Assembly: GCA_964461715.1 (NCBI GenBank)
Contig: CAYWVR010000016.1
Location: 15,501 to 79,500 of the forward strand
From: CAYWVR01 sp964461715
GTDB taxonomy: Bacteria; Planctomycetota; Phycisphaerae; FEN-1346
Direction of reading: 5' to 3'
Length of the DNA stretch: 64,000 bases
Under the pieces are notes generated by a model, which searched no databases, was not told the DNA's origin, and worked only from the letters and a program-made list of their open reading frames with translations. Each line of letters opens with the position of its first letter. Position 1 is the first letter of the stretch. Below are positions 16,523 to 28,292 of the stretch, one piece after another. Made by a program: the position numbers and the translations under genes.

Positions 16523-17596
16523 TCACTCCGTGCTGTGCTCCCGCACGGCTTCGGCCACCTGCTCCACCGTCGGAACGCCTCCCCCGGCTCTGGCACACAA
16601 ACCCACCGGGCGCGGCGTGTCGTAGAGGGCCAGCTTGACGTCCTCGATGAGTTGGCCCCAGCTCATCTCGACGACGAGGAACCGGGCCCCGCGCGCGGCA
16701 GCGGCCACGAGAGGGGCCTTCGGGAAGGGCCAGAGGGTGATCGGACGCACCAGGCCCGCCTTCAGGCCCGCCTCGCGGCACGCGGTGACGGCGTCGCGCC
16801 CGATGCGGGCGCTTGTGCCGTAGGCCACCAGCACGATCTCGGCGTCCTCGGTCCGGTCCTCCTCGAAACGGGGCAATTCGGCCTCCATCCGCTCGTATTT
16901 GGCCCGCAACCCCTGATTAAAGGCCTCCAGCTCCCCCGAACGCCAGTAGAAGCTCTTGACGATCCGCTTCTCGCGGCCGCCCGCGGCCCCCGTCAGGGCC
17001 CACTCGAAGTCCCGGACGCCCGTCTCCTCGGCCATGGGCGGCAAAACCACGGGCTCCATCATCTGCCCGAGCTGCTGGTCCGAGAGGAGAAGCACCGGGC
17101 ACCGCCACCTTTCGGCCAGATCGAAGGCCTCGTAGGCCAGATCCGCCGTCTCCTGGACGGTATGCGGGGCCAGGACAAGGAGGCGATAATCCCCATGTCC
17201 GCCCCCCCGGGTGGCCTGGAAATAGTCGCTCTGGGCACAGCGCACGTCCCCCAGCCCCGGCCCGCCGCGCTGAACGTTGACGATCAGGGCGGGCAATTCG
17301 CTTCCCGCGAGGTAGCTGATGCCCTCCTGCTTGAGGCTGACGCCGGGCGAGGAGCTGCTGGTCATGGCCCGAGCCCCGGCGGCGGCGGCCCCGTGGACGA
17401 GGCTGATCGCCGCCAACTCGCTCTCGGCCTGGATGAACGTGCCGCCCAACTCCGGCATCCGGGCCGACATGTACTCCGGAAGGTCGCTCTGGGGGGTGAT
17501 GGGGTACCCGAAGTAGAAGCGGCACCCGGCCCGGACGGCCCCCTCCGCCGCCGCCACGTTGCCGGTGATGAGGATTTTCTCCTGGGTCTGGGGCAC
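16523..17596 (-). CDS. vorB: 2-oxoacid:ferredoxin oxidoreductase, alpha subunit (VorB-like)
   Basis: 357 aa. The segments AGCRFYFGYPITPQSDLPEY, TSSSSPGVSLKQEGISYLAG and VNVQRGGPGLGDVR closely follow alpha subunits annotated as 3-methyl-2-oxobutanoate dehydrogenase VorB. It probably handles branched-chain 2-oxoacids, though 2-oxoglutarate cannot be excluded. I chose the GTG at 17596 because a GAGGAGGAG site lies 7 nt upstream; longer in-frame starts lack one. The ferredoxin subunit gene ends 13 nt upstream. These enzymes are oxygen-sensitive and common in anaerobes. Confidence 0.92.
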   Translation of the reverse strand: MPQTQEKILITGNVAAAEGAVRAGCRFYFGYPITPQSDLPEYMSARMPELGGTFIQAESELAAISLVHGAAAAGARAMTSSSSPGVSLKQEGISYLAGSELPALIVNVQRGGPGLGDVRCAQSDYFQATRGGGHGDYRLLVLAPHTVQETADLAYEAFDLAERWRCPVLLLSDQQLGQMMEPVVLPPMAEETGVRDFEWALTGAAGGREKRIVKSFYWRSGELEAFNQGLRAKYERMEAELPRFEEDRTEDAEIVLVAYGTSARIGRDAVTACREAGLKAGLVRPITLWPFPKAPLVAAAARGARFLVVEMSWGQLIEDVKLALYDTPRPVGLCARAGGGVPTVEQVAEAVREHSTE

Positions 17597-17609
17597 CGAG
17601 ACCTCCTCC

Positions 17610-17840
17610 TCACGCTGGGTGTGAACGCTGTGTATACTCCCAGATCTCAATCGCCCCGTCCGGGCAGACCTGGTAGCAGAGGGTGCATCCGGTGCATTCG
17701 GCCCCGGCCTTGGCCCGCGCCGGGCGCACCCCGACCTCCGTCAGCTCCTCCGACATCTCCAGCACCCCCGCCGGACACGCCGCCACGCACAGCTCGCACC
17801 CCTTGCAGTACGCGGTCAGAATCTTCACCTGGTGGGCCAC
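17610..17840 (-). CDS. 2-oxoacid oxidoreductase delta subunit, 2[4Fe-4S] ferredoxin
   Basis: 76 aa with two cluster motifs, CKGCELCVAACP and CTGCTLCYQVCPD, each C-x2-C-x2-C-x3-C. It would pass electrons from the TPP subunit to an external ferredoxin. It is first in the delta-alpha-beta order, as in many VOR/KOR operons. The ATG at 17840 is the natural start. Confidence 0.95.
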   Translation of the reverse strand: MAHQVKILTAYCKGCELCVAACPAGVLEMSEELTEVGVRPARAKAGAECTGCTLCYQVCPDGAIEIWEYTQRSHPA

Positions 17841-17919
17841 AGGATCGCCGCTCCTTCACAAGTCCGCGTCAGTGTAGGGGTTACGCCGAGGGGGGTCAAG
17901 CGGGCGACGCCCTCCGCCC

Positions 17920-18783
17920 CTATGCCGTCCCGTCCCGGCGTGCCTTCCGCTTCTTCCCGTACCCCGGCAGATGGCCCCAGTGCAGCTTCTTGCTCAGCGT
18001 GTCGAACGAGGCCCGGGACCCGTTCTGGACCAATAGGAACGAGGTCCCCGAGCGGGAGATGCGGACCGTGTCCCCGGCCTTCATCTTGACGATTTCCTGC
18101 CCGTCGACCACACAGACGGCCTCTTCCTGCAAGTCCGTGGGCGCCAGGACCACCTCGCTGTCCGGCCGGAGGACGATCGGCTGGTGAGTCAGCGAATGCG
18201 GGCACACGGGCACCAGAACCATCGCCTCCAGCGCGGGCATCAGGATCGGCCCCCCCGCGGCCATGCAGTACGCCGTCGAGCCCGTGGGCGTCGAGACGAC
18301 CACCCCGTCGCCGTAGTACGTCGTCACGTCCTCCCCGTCGACCAGGGCCTCGATGCCCACGATCCGATGGGCCTCCCCGCCCGCCACCAGGACGTCGTTC
18401 AGGGCCCGATGGCGGCGCGGCGGGCTGTCCTTCCGCTCGCAGGCCACCTCCAGCATCATCCGCCGGCTGACGGGCATCTCGCCCGCGGCGATGGCGTCGA
18501 AACGGTCGCAGAACTCCTTTGCCGTGAACTCGGCCAGGTACCCGAGTTTGCCGAGATTGATGCCCACGACGGGGATTTCCCGCCCTTCGAGCATCCGGGC
18601 GGCCTTGAGGATCGACCCGTCGCCGCCCAGCACGATGGCCAGCTCGGCCCCCGCGTTGATGGGCTCACCCGAGAGCGGCCGCACCTCCGTCTCGGCCCGC
18701 CCGCCCACGAACGGGCAAAGCTCGTCCAGGCACGCTTCCGCCCCCGGCTTCCGGCTGTTGTAAAGGATCAGAATCTGCGGCAT
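17920..18783 (-). CDS. nadK: NAD kinase
   Basis: Phosphorylates NAD to NADP. 287 aa. The diagnostic VLGGDGSIL and VGINLGKLGYLAEF blocks are present, followed by NDVLVAGG and the conserved glycine-rich STPTGSTAYCMAAGGPI. The N-terminus reads MPQILILYNSRKPGA, with the ATG at 18783. The C-terminus is unusually basic (YGKKRKARRDGTA). It lies 40 nt downstream of dxs on the same strand, so ispA-dxs-nadK is probably an operon in which NADP supply accompanies the NADPH-using MEP pathway. Confidence 0.95.
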   Translation of the reverse strand: MPQILILYNSRKPGAEACLDELCPFVGGRAETEVRPLSGEPINAGAELAIVLGGDGSILKAARMLEGREIPVVGINLGKLGYLAEFTAKEFCDRFDAIAAGEMPVSRRMMLEVACERKDSPPRRHRALNDVLVAGGEAHRIVGIEALVDGEDVTTYYGDGVVVSTPTGSTAYCMAAGGPILMPALEAMVLVPVCPHSLTHQPIVLRPDSEVVLAPTDLQEEAVCVVDGQEIVKMKAGDTVRISRSGTSFLLVQNGSRASFDTLSKKLHWGHLPGYGKKRKARRDGTA

Positions 18784-18823
18784 GATATGCCCCCACACCC
18801 CCGAAAACGACGTTTCGAGGCCT

Positions 18824-20707
18824 CTAGTACGCCTCCGCAACCTCCCGCACCCGCCCGGCAATCCCCTCGGCCGAAAGGCCGGCGCCGGTCAACTGGGCGG
18901 CCCGGGTGTCGTGCTCGACGAGCCCCTCGGGTACCGCGAGGCGATGGATGCGGCCGGCATCGAGGCCCGCGGCCTCGGCGGCCTCCAGGACCGCCGATCC
19001 GAAGCCCCCGGGGGTGGTATGGTCCTCGACCGTGAGCACAAAGGATTGCGACTCCAGCAGCCCGCGCAGCAGCTCCGCGTCCACCGGCCGCGCGAACCGG
19101 GCGCTCGCAACGGCAAGCTCCATCCCCTCCTCGGCCAACGTCTCGGCCGCCTCCAGGGCCGCCTCGGCGGTCGCGCCGAGGGCCAGAATCGCCCCTCCCG
19201 TGCCCTCTCGCAGCATCACACCCCGTCCGGCCTCGACCGGGGCGTCGGAGTAATCCGCCTCCGGCACCCGATCCCGCGGGTAGCGAATGGCCCAGGGCCC
19301 GTCGGAGACGAGGGCCAGGGCCACCATGCCCGCCAGCTCCCCCGCGTCCGCCGGGGCCGCCACCGTCATCCCCGGAAGGTGCCGCATGTACGCCATATCA
19401 TACAACCCGTGGTGGGTCGGCCCGTCGGACCCCACCAGCCCTGCCCGGTCCACGAGGAACAGGACCGGCAGGCCCTGGAGCGTCACCTCGTGGAAGAGCT
19501 GGTCGTAGGACCGCTGGAGGAAGGTCGAATAGATGCCCACGACCGGCCGCAAATCCCCCCTGGCAAGCCCCGCGGCCAGGGCCACGGCGTGCTCCTCGCA
19601 GATGCCCACGTCCCAGTATCGCCCCGGGAACCGGTGTCCGAACCTCAGCAGGCCCGTCCCCTCCGGCATGGCGGCCGTCAGGGCCACGATCCGCGGATCG
19701 GCCTCCCCATGCTCAATCAGGACGTCCACCGCCGCTTCGGTCCAGGAAGGGGTCCCGGCGGCCTTCTTGGCGGGCAGGACCTCCCCGTTTCGCTCCGTAA
19801 ACGGGGCCGCCGAGTGCCACGCCTCGGGTTTCTCGGCCGCCGGAGGAAACCCGCGGCCCTTCTCCGTGGACACGTGTACGAGGCGCGGCCCGCCGATCCG
19901 CCGCACCTCCTCCAGAACGTCCTCCAGGGCCCCCAGATCGTGCCCGTCGACCGGTCCGAAGCACCGGAACCCGAAGTGCTCGAAAGCGTGAACGGGCACC
20001 ATGGCCTCCTTCAGCGACTCCTTGAACGCGTGCAGGGCCCGCCCGATGGACCCGCCGAGCGGCATATGGTCCAGGACGCCGTGCACCTCGGCCTTAAGCT
20101 GGTCGTAGGCGGGGGTGGTCCGGACGGCCGTCAGATACCGCGCCAGGGCCCCGACGGTCCGGTCGATGGCCATCTGGTTGTCATTGAGGACCACCAGAAG
20201 GTCCGCCCCCACGTCCCCCGCATGGTTCAGGGCCTCCAGCGCCAGACCCGATGCCATCGCCCCGTCGCCGATCACCGCCACGGCCTGCTCGTCCGTGCCC
20301 CGTGCCTTAGCGGCAAGGGCCAGACCCAGGGCCGTCGAGATGCTCGCCCCGGCGTGACCCGTGCGAAAACGGTCGAATTCGGGACTTTCGGACGGATTCG
20401 GAAAGCCGCTGACCCCCTCCACCGTCCGGAGCTTCCGGAAACCCTCGGCCCGCCCCGTGAGGAGCTTGTGGGCATAGCACTGGTGCCCGACGTCGAAGAC
20501 AAGGTGGTCGGTCGAGAAGTCGAACGCCCGATGTAGCGCCAACACGAGGTCCACAATGCCCAGATTCGACGCCAGATGCCCTCCGTGGGCCGCGACGGCC
20601 TCCGTGATGCGGCTGCGGAGCTCCTCCGCGAGCCGCTCGAGGTCCTCCCGCGAGAGCCCCGCCAGGTCGCGCGGCGACTGGATGTGCTCAAGAAGGCTCT
20701 CAGACAC
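18824..20707 (-). CDS. dxs: 1-deoxy-D-xylulose-5-phosphate synthase
   Basis: First enzyme of the MEP isoprenoid pathway, joining pyruvate and glyceraldehyde 3-phosphate with TPP. 627 aa, the usual length. Visible blocks are HGGHLASNLGIVDLVLALH, FDVGHQCYAHKLLTGR, the TPP-binding GDGAMASG with LNDNQMAID, and in the transketolase-type domain PTHHGLYDMAYMRHLPGM. The start is a GTG at 20707, 14 nt after the ispA stop, with AAAGGG upstream. ispA-dxs adjacency is common in bacteria and supports both calls. Confidence 0.97.
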   Translation of the reverse strand: MSESLLEHIQSPRDLAGLSREDLERLAEELRSRITEAVAAHGGHLASNLGIVDLVLALHRAFDFSTDHLVFDVGHQCYAHKLLTGRAEGFRKLRTVEGVSGFPNPSESPEFDRFRTGHAGASISTALGLALAAKARGTDEQAVAVIGDGAMASGLALEALNHAGDVGADLLVVLNDNQMAIDRTVGALARYLTAVRTTPAYDQLKAEVHGVLDHMPLGGSIGRALHAFKESLKEAMVPVHAFEHFGFRCFGPVDGHDLGALEDVLEEVRRIGGPRLVHVSTEKGRGFPPAAEKPEAWHSAAPFTERNGEVLPAKKAAGTPSWTEAAVDVLIEHGEADPRIVALTAAMPEGTGLLRFGHRFPGRYWDVGICEEHAVALAAGLARGDLRPVVGIYSTFLQRSYDQLFHEVTLQGLPVLFLVDRAGLVGSDGPTHHGLYDMAYMRHLPGMTVAAPADAGELAGMVALALVSDGPWAIRYPRDRVPEADYSDAPVEAGRGVMLREGTGGAILALGATAEAALEAAETLAEEGMELAVASARFARPVDAELLRGLLESQSFVLTVEDHTTPGGFGSAVLEAAEAAGLDAGRIHRLAVPEGLVEHDTRAAQLTGAGLSAEGIAGRVREVAEAY

Positions 20708-20721
20708 CCCCGGGGCCCTTT

Positions 20722-21621
20722 CTAGTGTGTCCTCTCGACCACGAATCGGGCCAGGTCGCGGAGCCAGTCGGCCTCGTGGCCGAACCCGCTGAGGGCGTCG
20801 ATGGCCCGCTCGGCCTCGTGACGGGCCCGCCCCCGGGCCGCCTCCACGCCAAAAAGCTTCACATACGTCAATTTCCCCGCCCGGGCGTCCTTACCGGCGG
20901 TTTTACCCAGTTCCTCGGTCGTGCCCTCGGCGTCGAGGACGTCGTCGGCGATCTGGAACGCCAGGCCCAATCGCGTGCCGTACGACCGCAAGCTCCGAAC
21001 GACGTGCTCGCTGGCCCCCGCCGAGATGGCCCCCATGACCACGCCGGCGGCAAGGAGGGCGGCGCTCTTGCGGCGATGGATGGCCTCCAGGAGCCGGGCG
21101 TCGTCGATGCCCTCCCCCTCTGCCTTGAGGTCCAGGGCCTGGCCGCCTACCATCCCTTGGGCTCCCGCCGCCCGGGCCAGCTCTGCCGCCAGCCGGCGGG
21201 ACGTCTCGGCGTCGCCCGGCCGCGCGGCCAGCACGGCAAAGGCTTCCGTCAGGAGGGCGTCCCCCGCGAGGACGGCCATCGCTTCACCAAACTCCTTGTG
21301 GCAACTGGGTTTACCGTGCCGCAGGTCGTCGTCGTCCATGGCCGGGAGGTCGTCGTGGATGAGGGAATACGTGTGGACCATCTCGACCGCACACGCCGCC
21401 GCCCGGGCCGCCTCCCGGTCGCCCCCCGCCGCCTCGCACCCCAGGGCCGCCAGCACCGGCCGCAGCTTCTTTCCGCCCCCCAGGACCATGTGCCGCATGG
21501 CCTCGTAGAGGCCCCTGGAAGGCTCATCCGGGCATTTCAGGGCCTCGTCGAGGGCCTGCGTCGCCCACGCGGCCCCGGCGGTGAGGGCCTCGTGAATCGT
21601 GGTGGGCTGACTGGCGTTCAC
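20722..21621 (-). CDS. ispA: Farnesyl/geranylgeranyl diphosphate synthase (short-chain polyprenyl synthase)
   Basis: Condenses isopentenyl diphosphate with allylic diphosphates. 299 aa, as in IspA. The first aspartate-rich motif is HDDLPAMDDDDLRHGKP and the second QIADDVLDAEG; GGGKKLRPVLAALGCEA is the substrate-binding block. I chose a GTG at 21621 (protein begins VNASQPTT) because a GAGG site sits 7 nt upstream and the upstream in-frame sequence does not look coding. Product chain length cannot be read with confidence. First gene of ispA-dxs-nadK. Confidence 0.94.
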   Translation of the reverse strand: MNASQPTTIHEALTAGAAWATQALDEALKCPDEPSRGLYEAMRHMVLGGGKKLRPVLAALGCEAAGGDREAARAAACAVEMVHTYSLIHDDLPAMDDDDLRHGKPSCHKEFGEAMAVLAGDALLTEAFAVLAARPGDAETSRRLAAELARAAGAQGMVGGQALDLKAEGEGIDDARLLEAIHRRKSAALLAAGVVMGAISAGASEHVVRSLRSYGTRLGLAFQIADDVLDAEGTTEELGKTAGKDARAGKLTYVKLFGVEAARGRARHEAERAIDALSGFGHEADWLRDLARFVVERTH

Positions 21622-21875
21622 GACCGGCCCTCGCTTCCCCCCGAGCAAGGTCAAATCATATCGCGACCCGCCCCTCGCCACAAGGCAAAACGCCCCCCGC
21701 CCCCGCCGCCCTTTCCATCTCAGGCCGTACACCGTATGCGGCCAGCCGATCGTTGACGCGATGAAACATCGGACCTTCCACCTGCCAGATTGGCAGCCGG
21801 CCGGAAGATGAGGCGGGATGATTCTTCCTGGCAAGATGGGCAAGCTAGGTAAGATGTGAGCCGCGTTTGGCGGGA

Positions 21876-21914
21876 TTCGTGAAACGATTTACCCCTAAGC
21901 GACACACTTTCTGC
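21876..21914 (-). repeat. 39-bp dispersed intergenic repeat, copy 2
   Basis: The reverse strand matches 33 of 39 bases at 5381-5419 without gaps. Like copy 1 it lies next to a G-rich tract in intergenic DNA. Confidence 0.55.
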
Positions 21915-21922
21915 GACTTTCC

Positions 21923-21954
21923 GGGGGGTACAGGGGGGGTACAGGGGGGGTACT
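21923..21954 (+). repeat. Three tandem G-rich units
   Basis: Units of 10, 11 and 11 bp (six or seven G followed by TACA, TACA, TACT). Four G-runs would be needed for a simple intramolecular quadruplex; three runs lie here, and C-rich tracts follow directly (about 21955-21983). It is too short and has no spacers, so it is not a CRISPR array. Confidence 0.6.
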
Positions 21955-22559
21955 GCCCCCCTTTTCACCCCCTTTTGCCCCCCTCTTTGCACGAGTTTTC
22001 CTGCTTTCCACCCCGAGATCGCCTCCCGCGCGCCGCACAACTGACGCGAACGCGCAGGGCCTTTGCGCGCATGCGACAGGAGGGACGGGCGGGTTGAGAT
22101 TGGCGATGGTCGATTTGTGGCGGGACGGCGCCCGCTCCGTCGGTCCGCCGCCGTGGCGGCACGGTCCGCTTGTCCGCCCGGCGAGTCGGTGGATTCGTGC
22201 TATCTATGGGATGTGCATCTTATCCGCCTTTCCGAGGGCTCGCGGCCCGCCCGCGACCGGCACTCGTGCCGCTCGGCCGGCCCTCGAAAGGGGATGCGAG
22301 AGAGTCGGCGAACGTACGGCCGCCGCCTTCGCCGCGCCGGCAGGGGCGACGGTCGGGCCTCAGGCGCCCCTGCGGGACTTGATATAAAGAACCCATGCGT
22401 GCCCTTCCGGTTCCCCGCCGCGCTCTCGGGGCCGCGTCCGTGCGTAGGCCATCCCGCGTGCAAGCCGCAGAAATCGGGCTGCGCGCAGCCCGGCGAAACA
22501 GGCCCGGGGGCCGGCGCATACCCGAGGCCCACCCCCCGCTTCGGCGATTCGGAAATCAG

Positions 22560-22588
22560 TTGAATTCCGCCCCGCGCGTCGCTATAAA
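22560..22588 (+). promoter_or_regulatory. Probable ppdK promoter
   Basis: TTGAAT at 22560-22565, a 17-bp spacer, TATAAA at 22583-22588. Transcription would start near 22595, giving a leader of about 80 nt before the ppdK ATG. Confidence 0.6.
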
Positions 22589-22603
22589 TGCGGGGCTACG
22601 ATG

Positions 22604-22635
22604 GGGCGCGCGCCGCGCGTGGGCGCGCCTTTTTT
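22604..22635 (+). terminator. Intrinsic-terminator-like hairpin in the ppdK leader
   Basis: GGCGCGC (22605-22611) pairs with GCGCGCC (22623-22629) around an 11-nt loop, followed by six T (22630-22635). It sits between the probable promoter and the ppdK ATG at 22678, so it could attenuate ppdK. Alternatively it ends a transcript coming from the upstream gap. Confidence 0.55.
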
Positions 22636-22677
22636 GTCCAACACACGGAACCGACGAGGCCAAGGGAGACGCGAGCG

Positions 22678-25434
<2,757 letters not shown>

Positions 25435-25483
25435 GGGGATGCCCTGACGCTTGCCGCCGCTTGCGCGGGGACGGAACACTTGG

Positions 25484-25519
25484 GCGCGGCGGGTCTCCGA
25501 CCCGCCGCGCTTCTTTCTT
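25484..25519 (+). terminator. Palindromic hairpin downstream of ppdK, probable terminator
   Basis: A GC-rich inverted repeat (GCGCGGCGGGT and ACCCGCCGCGC arms, 25484-25510) is followed by a T-rich stretch. It begins 50 nt after the ppdK stop. The same palindrome core recurs at 48708-48735 and 48756-48785, so it also belongs to a dispersed repeat family. Confidence 0.55.
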
Positions 25520-25615
25520 CAGCCGTCGGGGGCTACCGGCGGCTTCTCCGCCGGTGCTTCCCGGACCGGCGCTGCCTGGGTGAGCCTCGGCGGGCAAGCC
25601 GCCCGGGGCACCCCG

Positions 25616-26290
25616 CTAGCCCCCCCGCACGGACGGGCGTATCGTTAACTCTCGCCATGTCCGAATCCGCCGGAAACCGCGGCGCCCGAAGAGCGTCCCG
25701 CCGACGGCGGCGCGGAACCGGTCCCGGGCGCTCGGGTATTCGTTCCAGAGCTCCAGCGTGCGGCGGCGCCAACGCTCGGCCAGGTCGGCGAGGTCGGCGC
25801 GGGGCTCCTTCAAGCCCAGCACCCACACGTCGCGCGGCGTCTTGGCGTGCCCCTGCCAACCGACGAGGACGCTCTCGAACGGCTCGAAGAGCCGCTCGAG
25901 GGCCTGCGGCGTGAAGCGCCAGTAGTCGGACGGGTAGGCATGGATGTGGAATTCAAAGAGCGTGGTCACCAGCGCCGCGCCGCCGGGGGCCGTCACCCGG
26001 TGGACCTGGCGCGCCCCCGCCGCCACGTCCCACGCGTGCTCGAAAACCGAGAGGCAAAGGACCGTGCCAAAGGCCCCGTCCTCAAACGAGAGCGATTCCA
26101 GCCGCTCGACCCGGTCGACGCCCGGCCCGGCCTCGGCGTCGCAGCCGAGGAACTCGCGGCCCGGAAACAGCGGCCGCAGGTCGCCGTAGCCCTCGGCCTG
26201 GACCTGGCGCGAGCCGATCTCCAGGACCGGTCCGGGCGGCGCGACGACCTCGGCCATCGCCTCGACCAGGGCATGGGACAGGGCGTCCAC
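25616..26290 (-). CDS. Class I SAM-dependent methyltransferase
   Basis: 224 aa. Motif I is degenerate (PVLEIGSRQ), motif II is FLGCDAE, then a SLSFEDGAFGTVLCLSVFEH block and APGGAALVTTLFEFHIH typical of Methyltransf_11-like proteins. The later HAYPSDYWRFTPQAL segment is common in methyltransferases found in polysaccharide and O-antigen loci. Substrate unknown. The start is a GTG at 26290 behind GAAGGAGC. It stands alone: the next gene on the strand, nikR, ends 221 nt upstream. Confidence 0.82.
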   Translation of the reverse strand: MDALSHALVEAMAEVVAPPGPVLEIGSRQVQAEGYGDLRPLFPGREFLGCDAEAGPGVDRVERLESLSFEDGAFGTVLCLSVFEHAWDVAAGARQVHRVTAPGGAALVTTLFEFHIHAYPSDYWRFTPQALERLFEPFESVLVGWQGHAKTPRDVWVLGLKEPRADLADLAERWRRRTLELWNEYPSARDRFRAAVGGTLFGRRGFRRIRTWRELTIRPSVRGG

Positions 26291-26511
26291 GGGGGCTCCT
26301 TCGCTCGGGTGCGTGAGCAACGTAGCGGTCGGGGCGACGCAGGGCAACGCAAAAAGCGCGCAAGCTTCAGGCCCGGGTACGGAGCGAAATGGGCAGTTCG
26401 AGCCCGTGCGGCTCAAGCCGGGCCCGGTCCGATCACACCTGCCGCGCCGCGCCGTCGGCGGCGACCCGACCGGCGTCGCACCTCGCGCTCGGTCCGCCGC
26501 GCGAGGCGGCC

Positions 26512-26928
26512 CTAGGCCAGGTCCTCGCCGCTCGTCGCCGCCAGTTGCCCGTGCTTCACGCCTCGGGCGGCGATGAGCCGATCGGCGAGCTTGCGGACGG
26601 TCGCGGCCTTGCCCTTGAGGACGATCACTTCGAGGCACATCTGGTGCGTCAAGTGGACGTGCATCGTCGAGTGGACCGTGTGGCCGTGATCGTGCTGAAG
26701 GGCCGTCAGCCGCTCGCCGACCTCCGGCACGTGGTGGTCGTAGACGAGGGTGAGGGTGGCGACGACGGGCCCCTGGCCCGCCTCCCACACGTCGCGGACG
26801 TGGGCGTCGCGCACGAGGTCGCGCACGGCTTCGCTGCGGTTCCCGTAGCCGCGTCGCTCGACGATCTCGTCGAGCATGGCGAGGATGCGCGCGTCCATGG
26901 AGACGCCGAAGCGGACCACGTTACCCAT
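26512..26928 (-). CDS. nikR: Nickel-responsive regulator NikR
   Basis: 138 aa. An N-terminal ribbon-helix-helix (VVRFGVSMDARILAMLDEIV, RSEAVRDLVR) is followed by the ACT-like nickel domain. The square-planar nickel ligands align: His79, His90, His92 and Cys98 in STMHVHLTHQMCLEVIVLKG. NikR represses nickel uptake genes or controls urease and hydrogenase genes; none of these is in the window. AAGGAGG precedes the ATG at 26928. It diverges from ispG over 145 bp. Confidence 0.95.
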   Translation of the reverse strand: MGNVVRFGVSMDARILAMLDEIVERRGYGNRSEAVRDLVRDAHVRDVWEAGQGPVVATLTLVYDHHVPEVGERLTALQHDHGHTVHSTMHVHLTHQMCLEVIVLKGKAATVRKLADRLIAARGVKHGQLAATSGEDLA

Positions 26929-27073
26929 CGGCGCCTCCTTCCTTGGATGGCACATTCTATCGGGGGGTGTTACGGTGTCAAGCGCCGTTCGTCGGGGGGA
27001 GCCGCGGCGCGGAAAAGGCATGACACGGCCTCGGCCGCTTGACCGGCCGCGCGGGCGGCCGGATAATGCGGCC

Positions 27074-28138
27074 ATGGCCGGATTCGATCGGAGACGGACA
27101 CGCGAGGTGCAGGTGGGGTCGGTCGCCATCGGCGGCGGGGCCCCGGTCAGCATCCAGAGCATGACCACCACGCACACGCGCGACGCCGCCGCCACCCTCG
27201 CCCAGGTCCGCCGTCTCGCCGACGCCGGGTGCGACCTCGTGCGCGTCGCGGTCCCGGCGCGTCCGGACGCCGAGGCCCTTGCCGGAATCGTCGAGGCGGC
27301 GCCCGTCCCGATCATCGCCGACGTCCACTTCTCGACCGCCCTCGCCCTCCGGGCCCTCGACGCGGGCGCGGCGAAGGTTCGCCTCAACCCCGGGAACATG
27401 GACGATCCGGCGGGCCTGGCGCGGGTGCTCGCGCGGGCGGGCGAGCTGGGTCGGCCCCTTCGGTTCGGCGTCAACGCCGGGAGCGTCGGCGAGCGCGGGG
27501 CGGGCGAGGACCTACCGTCGCGGATGGTCGACCTCCTGATGGCTTGGGTCCGGGCCGCCGAGCGGGAGGGGTTCCGGGACCTGGTGCTCGCGGCCAAGGC
27601 GAGCGATGCCCGCGCGACGATCGCGGCCTATCGGCAGCTGGCGGACGCGACGGACCTTCCGCTTCACCTCGGCATCACGGAGGCGGGCCCGCTCCAGGAG
27701 AGCCGCCTCCGAAGCGCGATCGTCCTCGGGACGCTGCTGGCCGAGGGCATCGGCGACACGGTCCGCGTCAGCCTCACGGGCGACCCGGTCCACGAGGTGA
27801 GCGTGGCGTGGGAGATTCTGGCGGAGGTGGGCCTCCGGCGGCAGCGCGGCGTACGGATCGTCTCGTGCCCGACATGCGGGCGGTGCGAGGTCGACCTGGC
27901 GGACCTGGCCGCACGGGTCAAGGCCGCGACCCGGGACGTGACGGCGCCGCTGACGGTCGCCGTCATGGGCTGCATCGTCAACGGGCCGGGCGAGGCGCGG
28001 GAGGCCGACGTGGGCCTCGCCGCCGGCAAGGGGCGCGGGACGCTCTTCGTCAAAGGCGAGCCGGTGCGCGAGGCGCCGGAGGGGGAACTGCTTGACGCGC
28101 TGCTTGCGGAAATCGAGAAGCTGACCGCCTCAGGCTGA
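27074..28138 (+). CDS. ispG: 4-hydroxy-3-methylbut-2-enyl diphosphate synthase (flavodoxin/ferredoxin)
   Basis: Penultimate MEP-pathway enzyme, reducing the cyclic diphosphate MEcPP to HMBPP with a [4Fe-4S] cluster. 354 aa, the short bacterial form without the inserted domain. The cluster cysteines lie in SCPTCGR and MGCIVNGPGEA. The N-terminal PVSIQSMTTTHTRDAAATL and RLNPGN blocks are diagnostic. ATG at 27074. It is far from dxs/ispA but completes the same pathway. A palindrome follows the stop at 28155-28184. Confidence 0.96.
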   Translation: MAGFDRRRTREVQVGSVAIGGGAPVSIQSMTTTHTRDAAATLAQVRRLADAGCDLVRVAVPARPDAEALAGIVEAAPVPIIADVHFSTALALRALDAGAAKVRLNPGNMDDPAGLARVLARAGELGRPLRFGVNAGSVGERGAGEDLPSRMVDLLMAWVRAAEREGFRDLVLAAKASDARATIAAYRQLADATDLPLHLGITEAGPLQESRLRSAIVLGTLLAEGIGDTVRVSLTGDPVHEVSVAWEILAEVGLRRQRGVRIVSCPTCGRCEVDLADLAARVKAATRDVTAPLTVAVMGCIVNGPGEAREADVGLAAGKGRGTLFVKGEPVREAPEGELLDALLAEIEKLTASG

Positions 28139-28154
28139 CGGCCGGTCGGGGGTG

Positions 28155-28184
28155 GCATGGCCACGCGGGGCTGCGTGGCCATGC
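28155..28184. repeat. Perfect 12-bp inverted repeat after ispG
   Basis: Arms gcatggccacgc and gcgtggccatgc with a 6-nt loop, 17 nt after the ispG stop. There is no T tract, so it may be a REP-like element or an mRNA 3'-end structure and not a classic intrinsic terminator. Confidence 0.55.
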
Positions 28185-28292
28185 GCGGACGGGCACTCTT
28201 GGCGCGAACAGGCCCGCGCCGCAAGCCGGCGCGCCGGGAGGGGCAGCCACCCGGCTCGGGGGGGGCGGGGATCGGGGTCGTCCTTGCGAGCC

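Larger units (their letters stand above)
21622..22559. other. Long intergenic region without a convincing gene
   Basis: About 940 nt between the ispA start and the ppdK promoter. It holds a 39-bp dispersed repeat (21876-21914), three G-rich tandem units (21923-21954) and otherwise GC-rich sequence. Several short open frames exist, but none has a plausible ribosome-binding site plus recognisable protein. A TATAAA with a weak upstream partner near 22383-22388 could start a small RNA that would end at the hairpin at 22604-22635. I saw no tRNA, tmRNA, SRP or RNase P signature. Confidence 0.5.

Noticed and set aside
21923..21983. CRISPR-like or G-quadruplex tandem repeats
   Set aside because: Three short units without spacers are not a CRISPR array, and only three G-runs are present, so a simple quadruplex on one strand is not supported.
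26929..27073. NikR operator between nikR and ispG
   Set aside because: A gtgtca/tgacac pair exists, but its spacing (over 40 nt) does not fit the known NikR palindrome.
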